The position numbers were made by a program, and so were the translations under genes. A stretch of DNA of 64,000 nt from Pleurostoma richardsiae (taxonomy: Eukaryota > Ascomycota > Sordariomycetes > Calosphaeriales > Pleurostomataceae): NCBI GenBank assembly GCA_030052745.1, contig JANBVO010000017.1, forward strand, positions 372,001-436,000, read 5' to 3'. Of this stretch, positions 30,588 through 40,913 are shown piece by piece (position 1 is the first letter of the stretch; every line of letters begins with the position of its first letter). The notes under the pieces were generated by a model that was not told the origin of the DNA, searched no databases, and was given only the letters and a program-made list of their open reading frames with translations.

Positions 30588-31979
30588 ATGCCTCCAACCT
30601 CTAAGCGAGGATGCTGGACCTGCAAAAACCGAAGGAAAAAGTGTGACGGTAGAAGACCATTTTGCGGAGAATGCGAGCGTTTGGGCCTTGAATGCAGAGG
30701 CTACCAACAGCGCTTACTATGGGAAGACGATGAAATCCGCGCTGGAATGAGACGCCGGGGATGGAGACGCCGCCGAGGGAATGGCAGTTGCGGAAGTGAC
30801 GATGGCAGCTTTTCGTCAGACGGCGCCGGTAGGCGAAGCCACGAGGAGTCGTCTGTCTCTGCACCTGGGTCTCTTTCCCCCGTCGCGCCAGACGGATCGC
30901 TCTCTGTTTCCGAAGGCATGCTGCTAGGCTGGTACATCACCAAGTTCGCAACTTCCTACCCCAGCTTCAACGATGATAGGAATCCGTTTCTGTCGGCCAT
31001 GCTCCCTATTGCATTCCAGACGCCGTGCCTTCTGAAGGCGATGCTGGCGGTTGCGGGAACCCAGGCATCTCGCGAGCAACCCGATTTACTTCCCGTCACG
31101 CTGCAATGTCGTATCGGCGCCATTCGGGGATTGAGAACGAATTTGTCAACGGAGACTCCAGAAGCATGGGGCGTCCGAGATATAATCGGGCGCCTTGCGT
31201 GCTCGATGACGTTGTTCATCTATGAGAAGATTGAATGCGAAGAGAGAGCTCTGCGCAGCCACCTCTCGTATGCCGCAAGTCTTGTTGCACGGCTTCTTGC
31301 ATGTTCGCCGGTCATCGATGATGACACCAGATTTCTGATACAGCTATTTCTCCACAACGATATCTACGCTGCCTTCGCCCTTCGACAGCCCCCAACGCTC
31401 GACTGCATCCCGGAGGCTGCGCTGTCTCACGTCTTGCAGAGTAATACATTTCCTAGAATGATGGCCTCCGTTGCTAGACTCGCCTCGACGGGTCCTTCTA
31501 TGGACATGCCGGAGGATGTCTGGCAACTATCCAGCTCGCTGACTCTTTGGCGGCCGTCCATGAACTGGCTGCCCTCGGCATCCAGGCGGCGCCAGACAAC
31601 GGCTATGGAGACCGCGGCGCAGGTTCATCAGTGTGCCGCAATAACGTCCTTGGACCGGTCACTTGGGCTGCAACCCGACAATTCTGCAGCGCGCTCCTCG
31701 CTGGATTCCATTTACACGATTCCTGATTCGGACTCCATCACTGCCAGCCTTCTCTGGCCCACAGTCGTGTTAGGGGCCGAGATTACGGACCTTGATCAGC
31801 GTCGTCGTCTACAGGGTCGCCTTCACATGCTGGGGTTAAAGACAGGATTCAAGCAGTACTTTAAAGCCCTACAACTGCTAGAGGACTGCTGGGAGGCGTC
31901 AGGGAAGAATGGTGCTGCCACTGTGTCGTGGATTGACGTTATGCACGACACAGGGAACATATTGTTATGCGCGCTGTAA
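30588..31979 (+). CDS. Zn2Cys6 transcription factor (DUF3468/fungal-specific type)
   Basis: One exon, 463 residues from the first in-frame ATG (MPPTSKRGCWTCKNRRKK). The zinc cluster is CWTCKNRRKKC, then six residues, CGEC and six more to the last Cys, the regular C-x2-C-x6-C-x6-C-x2-C-x6-C pattern. A basic/Arg-rich patch (GMRRRGWRRRRGNG) and a Ser-rich linker follow. The middle domain is recognisable from GWYITKFATSYPSFNDDRNPF, LLKAMLAVAGTQAS and CRIGAIRGLRTNLS, the pattern of the short fungal factors annotated as DUF3468. It is probably the local regulator of the acyltransferase, dioxygenase and amidohydrolase genes around it; this is an inference from position. Confidence 0.87.
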   Translation: MPPTSKRGCWTCKNRRKKCDGRRPFCGECERLGLECRGYQQRLLWEDDEIRAGMRRRGWRRRRGNGSCGSDDGSFSSDGAGRRSHEESSVSAPGSLSPVAPDGSLSVSEGMLLGWYITKFATSYPSFNDDRNPFLSAMLPIAFQTPCLLKAMLAVAGTQASREQPDLLPVTLQCRIGAIRGLRTNLSTETPEAWGVRDIIGRLACSMTLFIYEKIECEERALRSHLSYAASLVARLLACSPVIDDDTRFLIQLFLHNDIYAAFALRQPPTLDCIPEAALSHVLQSNTFPRMMASVARLASTGPSMDMPEDVWQLSSSLTLWRPSMNWLPSASRRRQTTAMETAAQVHQCAAITSLDRSLGLQPDNSAARSSLDSIYTIPDSDSITASLLWPTVVLGAEITDLDQRRRLQGRLHMLGLKTGFKQYFKALQLLEDCWEASGKNGAATVSWIDVMHDTGNILLCAL

Positions 31980-32113
31980 CTCCTGTCAAACAGAGTCCGG
32001 ACTGTTCCCAATTCCGCACGTATCCTATGCGACATGGTCACTACTAGCCGGGGCACACTGGTAGAACCGTCCTCTCAAAGACTCTAACCTAGATTGTGCT
32101 CTTACGCTACCTT

Positions 32114-33256
32114 CTAAACCTGATTGAACTCGTCTCCCTTCCCTTCCACCCCCCAGCAGTCCTCCAATCGCACCGGACGCGGATCCGACTTGTTCACCTG
32201 CTCGTAAGTCACTCGGAGATAGTCCATTTGCTCTCTCGCCCATTTCTCGAGCCCCTGCTTGTTCACGGTCTCCTTGAAGCACATCCCCGCCCCGCCCTCC
32301 GCTGTGTTCTCCGCGTATTTTCCCCTTAGCTCTTCCGCCATTGCCCTCATCCTCGCTTGCAGCACCTCGAGCCGGTAGAGCGTGTACTGGTAGTAGATCT
32401 CGGTGTGGTGCGAGTGCTTCCGGATCTGGTCGAGCACCGAGCTGTCCTCGAGCAGCGGGTCCCTGGGCCGGAACGAGGTGACGCACACGATGCGCTCCCC
32501 CATGCCTGAGGCCGGGATTCCCATGTGCGTGATGTATCGTCCCTGGAGGATGGCGCCGTAGCCCATCTGTGGAGCCTTGATGTACGCAATCTCACCGCCC
32601 TCGCGTCGGTACGCCGTCTCGCCGCCCTGCATGTGCCGCGCATCGGAGAGCATCAGGACGCAGACAAAGGGGTGCGCGTCGCGGTGCCAGCCGATAATGG
32701 GGTCCCGCTTACCGCTGGTGTTCGCCGCATCAAGCGCTGCCTGCTCCTCGCTGTACGCCGGAGGCTCCGCTGGGGTCTCGTAGAGCCCTACGATGCCCTT
32801 GGAGCCTAGCTGCACGTTCGTGGATGCGATCTCGTAGTCGTAAGCCGGGACTAGGTCGACACCAGCTGCCTTGGAGATGGCGCCCAGCACTAAGGGATGG
32901 TGCCAGAACTCATAGATGAACTTGGTGAACCGTGGCGAGTGACCTCGGAGTTGTACGGCGCCAGGGCGGGTGCTGTGCAGGCAGTTGTCCAGAACTTCTT
33001 CGGAGAAGAGCTCACGCCGCATTTCTATTACCGCTTCTTTGGTGGCGAGTGGGATTTGAGCAGCGGCATGACCGGAGATTGGCGAGGTAAAGTTCGGATT
33101 TAAATCCTCCATCTTCAAGACTTCGACCTCGCCTTGCGCAGCAATGTGTTTCATCGGGTCGATCTTGACATGTGGGCAGCTGCCGTTAGTTGAAAGTTGT
33201 GCCGGCATCACGACAGCCTCTGGAGGACTTAATATGGTAGTCGTGGCTGTCGCCAT
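32114..33256 (-). CDS. PhyH-like Fe(II)/2-oxoglutarate-dependent dioxygenase
   Basis: An intronless 380-residue protein. The iron-binding facial triad is visible as HRD in GWHRDAHPFVCVLML (near residue 190) and a distal His in GRYITHMGIPASG, followed by the 2-oxoglutarate-binding Arg in CVTSFRPRDPLLED. The preceding ELRG/QLRGHSPRFTKF region and the helical C-terminus fit fungal phytanoyl-CoA-like oxygenases. No signal peptide; cytosolic. It could hydroxylate a small amine, amide or acid. It is convergent with the upstream regulator (134 nt apart) and followed in the same orientation by an amidohydrolase, supporting a shared catabolic or modifying role. Confidence 0.82.
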   Translation of the reverse strand: MATATTTILSPPEAVVMPAQLSTNGSCPHVKIDPMKHIAAQGEVEVLKMEDLNPNFTSPISGHAAAQIPLATKEAVIEMRRELFSEEVLDNCLHSTRPGAVQLRGHSPRFTKFIYEFWHHPLVLGAISKAAGVDLVPAYDYEIASTNVQLGSKGIVGLYETPAEPPAYSEEQAALDAANTSGKRDPIIGWHRDAHPFVCVLMLSDARHMQGGETAYRREGGEIAYIKAPQMGYGAILQGRYITHMGIPASGMGERIVCVTSFRPRDPLLEDSSVLDQIRKHSHHTEIYYQYTLYRLEVLQARMRAMAEELRGKYAENTAEGGAGMCFKETVNKQGLEKWAREQMDYLRVTYEQVNKSDPRPVRLEDCWGVEGKGDEFNQV

Positions 33257-33962
33257 GCTTAGAGATCTATGCTTTCGCTCGGGCTATAGCTGGAAACTGA
33301 CAGAGGTAACTTTGGACATGAACTGTACATTCTCCCACGTTCCTATGGGGGCTTATAACTGTATCCCTCGACTGAAGTGATTACGCATACGCTTCTTAGA
33401 TACGAATGCTTCCGCGGGTGACAATAAGTCGTACGAGATCCTGTGCGCCCTGGGAGGTAGTTGTCGGATAGTCGGTATTCCACCGACCTCAGAGGAGTTC
33501 AGGTCTTGGACATCGAGATCGGCGGACTCTCAGCGCAACATATACACCAAAACGGGTAGGTAAGATACGCCCGCAGATGGGCCCTTGCTGCACTTGAACA
33601 GGGACCATATATGTCCCCACTCTCGGCATTGATGTGGGAAACTGGGAATACTCAGCACCCAGGAGATCATGATGAGGAAGATGCGTAGCCTACGCCGCGG
33701 CATATTAGCGCAATTGTGCGGGGGCAGAATTAGGTCCCCGAGATCGGTAATGTGGACTTGATATTGGTTAGTCTAGATGACCGAGAGCCGTGAATACTGA
33801 AGACACTCGGAAGGATCATCTTGGTATTTCAGTGCTTTGAGACTGACTTTCCCGTTGCATCAAGTAATGTAAGAACGACATGAAGATTCTTTCGATTCCC
33901 AAGGCTGGCTTGCATGCCTCATCTATGGTCAGGTCTCCAGGATGAAGATAGTTGCTATCTAC
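33257..33962. promoter_or_regulatory. Promoter of the PhyH-like gene and 3' flank of the amidohydrolase
   Basis: 706 nt with no supported gene. The part close to 33257 should be the promoter of the leftward dioxygenase. AT content is higher at 33830-33960, where TACCTACCTA occurs next to the amidohydrolase stop. Confidence 0.4.
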
Positions 33963-35315
33963 CTACCTATGTCGAGGATCCTCCGGCATGAAATGACCGT
34001 CTTGCTTGTAGACCTGAGCATCCTTCATCACAAAGTCCACCTTTCTCAGGGCGGTTTTATCTACAGTTGGGTCTGCGTCAAGCCCTACCAGATCTGCACA
34101 AACACCTTTCTCGATCCAGCCAAACTTCTTGCCGCATCTGAGGCCACCACATGCTTCCCACCCGCCCCGTGTACAAGCCGCGAGCACATGGAGCACTGGG
34201 ACTCCCGCCTCTACCATCAGTTCCATCTCCCTCGCGTTGTCGCCGTGGGTGAAAGTGCCCGTGTCTCCACCACATGCCAGCTTCACTCCACTATCAAACG
34301 CCGATTTAACCATAGCGGAAATTGCCTTGAACCTCGGCGCATGCATCCGCTCGGCTATGGCGAGCGTTGGCACTAGCAGCGTGCCGCGATGAATCATCTC
34401 CTCGAAGCATTCCTCGTCTGCATAGTACCCGTGTTCGATGGTCAAAGCGCCGGCCTTCACAGCCGTCAAGATCCCCTCCTTCGTGATGGCGTGAGCGACT
34501 GCCGGCGCATCGGCCATATTCGCCTCACGCACAATCATACTCATCTCCTCTTCCGAGTAGACCAAGCAGTCGGGGTTGTCATTGCTGTTAGGGAAGCGTA
34601 TGCCCGCGATGTAGGGATGCTGTTGCTTCGGAGGCGCGCGCATTAGCCGCCGGCGATAGTCCGCGTAGAACTTGATAATGTCGGCACCCGCTCCAATCCG
34701 ACGGCGGACCGCCTTGCGCACCTCATCGATGCCATCCGCGGCGTCTCCACCGGCCGGAAGCCGGGTGCCGCCGAGATAATTCTCGTTACGCGGCTCGTAG
34801 CTTGCCGTCGACGCCAGTACTTTTGTAGCGACGAAGAGTCGGGGTCCGACCATAAGCCCGCGGTTGATGGCATCACGCACATTGGCGTCGGCCTCCTGCA
34901 TTGACTCGGAGCCCAGATCACGGTACGTCGTGTACCCCGCGAGCAGTGCAGTCTTGCAGTGGTTAACAGATCGGACGATGCGTTCCACGAAGCTCTCATC
35001 GCGTTTCTGCTGAGCAGAGGGCGTTTCCCAGTACGAGTGGAGGAAGATGTGGGTATGGGCATCGACAAAACCGGGCATGACAAATTTGCCTCGCAGGTCA
35101 ATATCGCCGTCAGGGATAGAACCTAAGGCCTCAGTTCGTTTGTAGACCTCCTCGATCAGCGATGTACTGGGATTGACGCGGATTGAGATGTCTGATAGGA
35201 CCTCGAGCTTCAGGGGGTCAAAAAGTTTGGAAGTATGGATCGTGAATGGGCTTGGAACTTCTGTATCCTGAGTTGGTGCCACAGCAGAGACCGTAGCACA
35301 ACAGTGGCAGGCCAT
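33963..35315 (-). CDS. Amidohydrolase (metal-dependent, imidazolonepropionase/prolidase-like)
   Basis: An intronless 450-residue amidohydrolase. Metal-site motifs appear in order: DAHTHIF (HxH) near residue 87, the Lys in ADIIKFYADY that is usually carboxylated, AVAHAITKEG, LTIEHGYYAD and the final Asp in ACGGDTGTFTHGDNARE. The C-terminal beta-sandwich piece ADLVGLDADPTVDK is the family's usual composite domain. The N-terminal ~30 residues contain a CHCC cluster, odd but without a known role. These enzymes hydrolyse cyclic amides or amides; the fungal branch includes carboxypeptidase-like ochratoxinase. Substrate unknown. Divergent from an ACS-family transporter over 846 nt, suggesting uptake then hydrolysis of the same compound. 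Confidence 0.85.
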   Translation of the reverse strand: MACHCCATVSAVAPTQDTEVPSPFTIHTSKLFDPLKLEVLSDISIRVNPSTSLIEEVYKRTEALGSIPDGDIDLRGKFVMPGFVDAHTHIFLHSYWETPSAQQKRDESFVERIVRSVNHCKTALLAGYTTYRDLGSESMQEADANVRDAINRGLMVGPRLFVATKVLASTASYEPRNENYLGGTRLPAGGDAADGIDEVRKAVRRRIGAGADIIKFYADYRRRLMRAPPKQQHPYIAGIRFPNSNDNPDCLVYSEEEMSMIVREANMADAPAVAHAITKEGILTAVKAGALTIEHGYYADEECFEEMIHRGTLLVPTLAIAERMHAPRFKAISAMVKSAFDSGVKLACGGDTGTFTHGDNAREMELMVEAGVPVLHVLAACTRGGWEACGGLRCGKKFGWIEKGVCADLVGLDADPTVDKTALRKVDFVMKDAQVYKQDGHFMPEDPRHR

Positions 35316-36161
35316 TGTGACAGGATCGCGGCGTCAACCTAGATGTAGATCGGAGCAGTCCTCCAGAGCTTCGACGGAGGGCTAGCAGAAGCTGTCGCCA
35401 GGTATTACCTCTCGTGTGCATGATATCACGGATATGTACCTAACGATCAAGTCTGCCATAGACAGTCCTTTCCGATGGCGGAGCGTTATCTTGATAATTC
35501 ATACTGTTAGGGCGCGTCCTGGACGTGTCGAAGCTCCCCTGGCTCGAGCCGATCAGACTAGTGCTAGAGGTACGGTGGTCTAGTCCCAAAGAAGCGTATT
35601 TGTTGCGCCCAGTTGAGGGTGGTAATCATTTTCGCTACCATGGCACGCCAGTCTGGCACTCCTTGACATCGTTCGTCCGAGTTAGGCATATATGATGCGC
35701 CAACCGCAGCTTGTTGGCTATGGCTGTTCATATGCGACTGCATCTTGCACGGGGACATTTCTTCTCAGGATTTCCAAGGGATAACTATTCTAGAGATTCT
35801 TCTAAGCGCCGTTTGCTTAAGATGGTGGAGAGCCTGATAGTCGTTGCTAACATTGCACTAAGAGGACACCGTCGCACTCAACTAGAGGAGACAAATCGGG
35901 GAGAGGGCATATCTCAGCATCACCTAGGCCTTGGCTAACCCGTTTTTGTCCTATTTGATTCGCTGCGACATCACGGCTCTCGGCCTCGAGTTATCTCAGC
36001 TGAGCAGACCTAATGATAACAGAGGTTGAGACCTCAGCAAGATTTCCTTATAAGGGTTGAAGATGATCATCACCGAGTGAGACGGCCAGAGTACTGCTCG
36101 AGCCCAATTCCACATTGCCTCTTGTTCAACGGCCGAATTACCACAAACTTCGCGAGATTAT
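35316..36161. promoter_or_regulatory. Divergent promoter, amidohydrolase / MFS transporter
   Basis: 846 nt with no gene. It includes one CGGGGAG (35897-35903), about 260 nt before the transporter ATG; a single copy is not more than chance would give in the window as a whole. Stretches at 35690-35940 are open on the plus strand for ~75 codons but without motifs. Confidence 0.4.
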
Positions 36162-37760
36162 ATGATGGCCCCAACAGGAGAGAGAACGCCGGCATTTTCA
36201 GCTGATCCACACGGAGAGAAGATGGAAACCGGCACGAAGATCGACTCAACGTCAAGCCCTGACTGCAGCGACCATGAGGTTGGTCAGCTAGCACCTGCCG
36301 CTGCAGATGAAGCCCTCAAATTTGTCGGAACAGCTCGTATAGAAGTTGATGAGGAGACTAACAAACGTATCCGCCGCAAGATCGACCGTCACCTCCTCCC
36401 CGTCATGTGCGTATTGTATGGCCTGCAGTACCTCGACAAGACGACACTGTCATACGCGTCCATCATGGATCTACTACCTGACACCGGCATTTCTTCCTAC
36501 CAGTACGGCTGGGTAGGCTCTATCTTCTATGCGGGCTACCTGGTGTTTGAATATCCACACAACCGCCTACTTCAACGGTTCCCCGTGGTCAAATACCTCT
36601 CCATCAATATCAGTCTATGGGGCATTGTACTGGCCTGCATGGCTGCCTGCCATAACTTTGCTGGGTTGATGGTTGTCCGGACAGCCCTCGGAGCGCTTGA
36701 GGGTGCTATTACTCCAGCTTTCATTCTGATTACCGCGTCCTGGTATCGGGGCTCTGAGCAAACCGCACGCATTGCTATATGGTGCCTTGCGAACGGGGCA
36801 GCTCAGATAATAGGCGGTGCAGTCGTCTTCGGAATAGCACGTGGCCTCGAGAGCAACCCCAGCATCACTTTCTCCGGATGGAAGGTCGTCTTTATCCTGA
36901 CCGGTCTCCTGACTATCATCCTGGGCGTATGCCTCTGGTTCTTCCTGCCCAGCTCGATTCCCGAAGCGAAATGGCTGACGGAGGAAGAGAAGAGATTGGC
37001 CATCGAGAGACTCCGAGTCAACGAGCAGGGTATCGGCAACAAGCAGTTCAAGATGTACCAATTCAAGGAAGCTCTCTTGGATATCCGCACCTGGCTCTAC
37101 TTCCTTCTGACCCTTTCCCTCGAAATCCCATCCGGAGGCACGACCGTGTTCTTCAGCCGGCTCATCAAGTCATACGGCTTCACCACTCAGCAGTCGCTTC
37201 TGATCAGCATGCCCGGCGGTGTCGTCCAGATTGCAACGACTCTGTTCTTCTGCGTCTGGCTCTTGCCTCGACTGGGTCGGCGATGCCTGACTGGCGCCCT
37301 CGCCACGCTCCTCAGCGTCTTCGGCCCGTCGCTCATGCTGGGTCTGCAGTACCCCTCAGACCCGCTTCACGCCCGCATCGGCCAAATTGTCGGCTACTAT
37401 ATCACTATCGGCAACAGCCCGGTGCCGTGGATCATCGGCATGGGCCTGTACACCATCAACAGCGCCGGACATACAAAGAAGACCACTGTCAACGCGCTGA
37501 ACTTGATTGCGTACTGCATCGGATTCCTCGTGGGGCCACAGATCTTTGTCGACCCACCCGACTATCGCATGGCAAAGGTTGGTGTTATCGTGTGCTGGTG
37601 CTTCAGCTTCTGTCTCTTCTTCGTCATATGGTACATCAATGTGCGAGAGAACAAGCGGCGCGACGAGAGGGATGCGGTCGATCCACCACCGCAGATTGAG
37701 GGCCACGAGTTCTTGGATCTTACGGACTTCGAGAACCGTCACTTCAGGTATGCTACCTAA
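36162..37760 (+). CDS. MFS transporter, anion:cation symporter (Dal5/allantoate permease-like) family
   Basis: Single exon, 532 residues, twelve predicted membrane helices. Family signatures: RKIDRHLLPVMCVLYGLQYLDKTTLSYASIMDL at the first helix (cut here for length to its core LPVMCVLYGLQYLDKTTL), GSIFYAGYLVFEYPHNRLLQR, RTALGALEGAITPAF, and the C-terminal LTDFENRHFRY common in this family. Dal5-type carriers import small organic anions such as allantoate, ureidosuccinate, nicotinate or dipeptides. Pairing with the divergent amidohydrolase suggests that it takes up the amide substrate. No oddities; a possible tiny 3' intron at the RY codons is not needed. Confidence 0.88.
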   Translation: MMAPTGERTPAFSADPHGEKMETGTKIDSTSSPDCSDHEVGQLAPAAADEALKFVGTARIEVDEETNKRIRRKIDRHLLPVMCVLYGLQYLDKTTLSYASIMDLLPDTGISSYQYGWVGSIFYAGYLVFEYPHNRLLQRFPVVKYLSINISLWGIVLACMAACHNFAGLMVVRTALGALEGAITPAFILITASWYRGSEQTARIAIWCLANGAAQIIGGAVVFGIARGLESNPSITFSGWKVVFILTGLLTIILGVCLWFFLPSSIPEAKWLTEEEKRLAIERLRVNEQGIGNKQFKMYQFKEALLDIRTWLYFLLTLSLEIPSGGTTVFFSRLIKSYGFTTQQSLLISMPGGVVQIATTLFFCVWLLPRLGRRCLTGALATLLSVFGPSLMLGLQYPSDPLHARIGQIVGYYITIGNSPVPWIIGMGLYTINSAGHTKKTTVNALNLIAYCIGFLVGPQIFVDPPDYRMAKVGVIVCWCFSFCLFFVIWYINVRENKRRDERDAVDPPPQIEGHEFLDLTDFENRHFRYAT

Positions 37761-38939
37761 GCTTACGTAGCACAAGAGCTGGGAAGCCATGTAAAGGGTC
37801 ACCCGGGAGATAAATAGTAAATCGTTGGTATTGTAGAACAGCACCTGCTTCATGGGACTCGTTTCGCACGTTAAGAGTGTTGACTGGAGACTGGGACATA
37901 TGTAGTTTGTTTGGGATGTCTACTAAATGGGACCTCTACAACAATCATCAGAGGAAGACAGTCGTCTACTCTCTTACTTTCATCGCTCCCGCATGATCTT
38001 GAAACCCTGTTAAGCCAATACCGTATATCGCTCTAGAGATATCGTACATCCTCAGGGATTGCTGTTGTCGTAGCATTGAAAGGACTGATAATCAGTGGCG
38101 TTCTAGACGCAGTTCTCTGTTCCGCGGCCAAAGGCGTGGAGCGAGCTGTAGTCCCTAGAGCATCCCTTCTTATACTACCGGAAGCATGTATAAGTTTCCT
38201 ATGAGAATCTAGCGATGTTCATAGATGTCCCATACTGGTAGTCAAAGCAATTTGAGCCACTAGAACCCATCTGGTCAGCCCAAATTATGCCCGCCTCGCC
38301 AAAATGATCGCTGCAGCTTCAACCGGAATAGTAGTCGATTTGGAACTGCTTGGCCGAGACGGCTAACTCAAGCAGTGTAACTAGGGTGAACACAACTTAC
38401 ATGTTGCCCAGTCCCGTGACGTTGGTGAAATTTGTGAAGAGAGTAGGCGCCTAGTTACCGAAAGACAGGTTCTCGAGGCACGGACATTCTGGGATCCATG
38501 GATACCGATCTGGGGCCGTCACTGGATGGCGTAGGCCGAGATATAGTAGATCAACTGCAACTGCTGCACAGGTTGCAGCTCGAAGATCGGCTATGCTCTG
38601 ATGCCGCGGAATGACTTCAAAGAGGCTCCCGGCTGCTCCGCGGGCTATGAAAACGTCAGTTCCCCTCACAACCCGCCCCTTTAAGCATGAATGATATCAT
38701 GGACCGTGTTCTTCCTCTGGAAACTGTGAAAGAAGAAAGGATACGTAGGGTGGGTATGCGAGGGACAGCACAATCGGGAAGTCAGCCATGAGGCATTCAA
38801 TCCGCATGATTTGGTGTATAGACACCGTCAATTAATGTGCAAGAACAAAAAAAGGAGACCTGTTCGACTCGCAATACAATCACAGAAGACATCATGATAG
38901 AATCTGCTGAAAAAATGAGCGCAAAAAAAAGTTGTGTTT
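37761..38939. other. Gene-poor region, 1.18 kb
   Basis: 3' flank of the transporter followed by AT-rich DNA. The longest frame is 72 codons on the minus strand at 38451-38669 and has no recognisable features. Nothing supportable besides the T-run (A-run on this strand) near 38931-38937 that belongs to the tRNA. Confidence 0.45.
38931..38937 (-). terminator. RNA polymerase III terminator of tRNA-Ser
   Basis: A run of seven A on the plus strand, which is T7 in the direction of the tRNA, beginning two bases after its 3' end plus a short spacer. It is the expected pol III stop signal; a second T6 run follows a little further. Confidence 0.7.
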
Positions 38940-39037
38940 CGACAGAGACAGGATTTGAACCTGTGCGGCCGAAGCCATATGATTTCGTTGAATCGAAGGA
39001 TTCGAGTCATACCCATTAACCACTCTGGCACTCTGCC
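38940..39037 (-). tRNA. tRNA-Ser(CGA) with a 17-nt intron
   Basis: Read on the minus strand the 98-nt gene folds completely: acceptor GGCAGAG/CTCTGTC with one G-T wobble, D arm CCA/TGG with loop GAGTGGTTAA, anticodon stem TATGA/TCATA, loop CTCGAA+A with anticodon CGA, long variable arm GGC-TTCG-GCC typical of serine, T arm ACAGG/CCTGT with TTCAAAT loop, and discriminator G. A 17-nt intron (TCCTTCGATTCAACGAA) sits one base 3' of the anticodon, the canonical place. A box and B box (GGTTCAAATCC) are intact. It decodes UCG. Confidence 0.93.
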
Positions 39038-39720
39038 TGATTGAACTTTGCTCGTGGAGTCTCGGCTCCGCTGCTAGCTATATATGGCAGCGAGCACGTG
39101 TCCCAAACAGCCACTGGCCATTCGTTATGTAATCACCCCGAAATCCCTTCTCGAAGTCATGAGCGTGCTCTCAGGGCCTACTTCTTTGGCCTTGATCGGA
39201 TCAGATCATTCATGAAAATCAAATGTGTCCTAGCACGTCTCGCTTCAAGGGTTCTCAAGAAAACATCAGTCCCATTGACACCACTCCTGGAGTTACGGAG
39301 TCTTCGACATTGTGTTGCCGTTTTCGGTAAAACTGGAATAACTCCCATTGGTCAGGTCCAACAACTCCGGCGGTGGATCACAGAGCCCACATAATAAACA
39401 TCGCGCCTGAACTGTCTATGCCTGGAGGAGCATCTTTGTTCCAGTCGATGTGGATGACAAGATTCAGATTACCAAACGTCGATTATCAAGAATGTCGCTT
39501 CGTTCGGCGGTCAAGGACGTGGTTATGGTCGTTTCACGTGGAGACACGGCTGGTTGTGACGTATAAAGAGGGGGTGCCTTGTGGTTCTCTGGCAACCGAA
39601 GCAGAGGGCAAGTACGTACATGATACTCGGTCTTCGCATCGGCTTATCCACCTCCTAACACCCACTTACGACTAAAGAATCAGTCTGCCAGATTAAGGCT
39701 TACACTCTTAAATCACCAAG
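39038..39720. promoter_or_regulatory. Region between tRNA-Ser and the CAD-type dehydrogenase, 683 nt
   Basis: It contains the promoter of the rightward dehydrogenase gene. A frame of about 100 codons (39373-39675) is present but lacks motifs. A TATAAA-like box (GTATAAAGAG) lies at about 39560, 160 nt before the ATG, and ACTCTTAAATCACCAAG directly precedes the start. Confidence 0.4.
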
Positions 39721-40913
39721 ATGGGATATAAGTTTGAGGGTTGGAGAGCGCTCGACGCTTCTTCTGCCGGTGGAAAGATGGTCTGGACCGAGTTTCAGCC
39801 CAAGAAGTGGGAGGAGACCGACATTGACATCAGAGTCACCCACTGCGGCATCTGCGGAACCGACCTGCACACCCTTCGCAACGGATGGGTGAGTCCTCTC
39901 GGTCATCCAGCACAGTAAGACTACCTCCCTGACACGAACAGGGCGCCACTCCTTTCCCTCTGACGGTCGGCCACGAAATTGTTGGTGTTGCCGTACGCGT
40001 CGGCACCAATGCCGTCGGGGGCATCCAAGTTGGTGACCGCGTCGGCGTCGGCGCCCAGGCCGATGCATGCCTCGAGCGATTCGGGTCGTGCGACGACTGC
40101 GCCTCTGGGCAGCCGCAGTATTGCGATCGCTTGAAGTGGACTTACGGCTCGGCGCACTTCAATGGCGACCCCACAGAGGGTGGCTACGCGACTCATCACC
40201 GCGCGGCGTCGCGGTTTGTGGTGAAGATCCCCGACGACATCCCGTCTGAGCATGCTGCCCCGATGCTGTGCGGCGGGGTGACCATGTTCTCTCCTCTGCG
40301 TAAAGCTGCTATTGGGCCCGGATCGAGCGTCGGGATTGTAGGTGTTGGCGGGCTAGGCCACTACGGCGTCCTGCTAGCCAAGGCGATGGGTGCCGACAAG
40401 GTCGTCGGCATCTCGCGGCGCGCGAATAAGAGGGCGGAGGTGCTCGGCGTCGGCGCGGACGATTATATCGCGACGGAGGATGACAAGGATTGGATCCAGA
40501 AGCATGGCCACAGCTTGGATCTGATCATCTCAACCGTGGCATCTTCCAAGGTGAGTCCTTCTCGGCGCGGTCTGCTTGTATGGGGCAATGCCCGGTAACT
40601 AATCGACGGCTAGATTCCCCTTGACGGCTACCTGTCCCTATTGAAGAAAGACGGAAAGTTCGTCCAGGTCGGCCACCCTGAGGATGGCCCCTTCAAGATC
40701 GCGCCAGAATCAATCCTGTTCAGTCGCCTATCGTTTCAAGGCTCATGTATTGGATCCCCTGACGACATCAGAGCCATGTTGGACCTTGTCTCTGAAAAGA
40801 AGGTTAGAGGGCTCATCGAAGCACGACCGATGGTAGATGCGAATCAAGCGGTCCTGGACTTGGAAGCGGGCAAGGCCAAGTATAGATACGTATTGGTAAA
40901 CGATGAGGCGTGA
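39721..40913 (+). CDS. NADP-dependent alcohol dehydrogenase, cinnamyl-alcohol dehydrogenase (ADH6) type
   Basis: Exons 39721-39888, 39942-40550 and 40614-40913 give 358 residues. Splices restore LRNGWGATPFPLTVGHEIVG and ASSKIPLDGYL. Catalytic zinc: THCGICGTDLH (Cys), GHEIVG (His-Glu), and PMLCGGVTMFSPL (Cys). Structural zinc: CDDCASGQPQYC together with an earlier Cys. Coenzyme motif GVGGLGHYGVLLAKAMG followed by SRRANKR, a basic pattern that suits NADP(H) specificity as in yeast Adh6/7. Such enzymes reduce a broad range of aliphatic and aromatic aldehydes, including lignin-derived ones. Convergent with an SDR gene 203 nt away; no regulator nearby. Confidence 0.9.

Noticed and set aside
35897-35903. 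Single CGGGGAG in the amidohydrolase/permease promoter as an extra member of the cluster regulon
   Set aside because: One copy without the flanking match is within chance expectation; not enough to extend the regulon.
36779-37699. 306-codon alternative plus-strand frame inside the MFS transporter
   Set aside because: Arg/His/Pro-rich out-of-frame shadow; the 532-residue transporter frame carries all family motifs.
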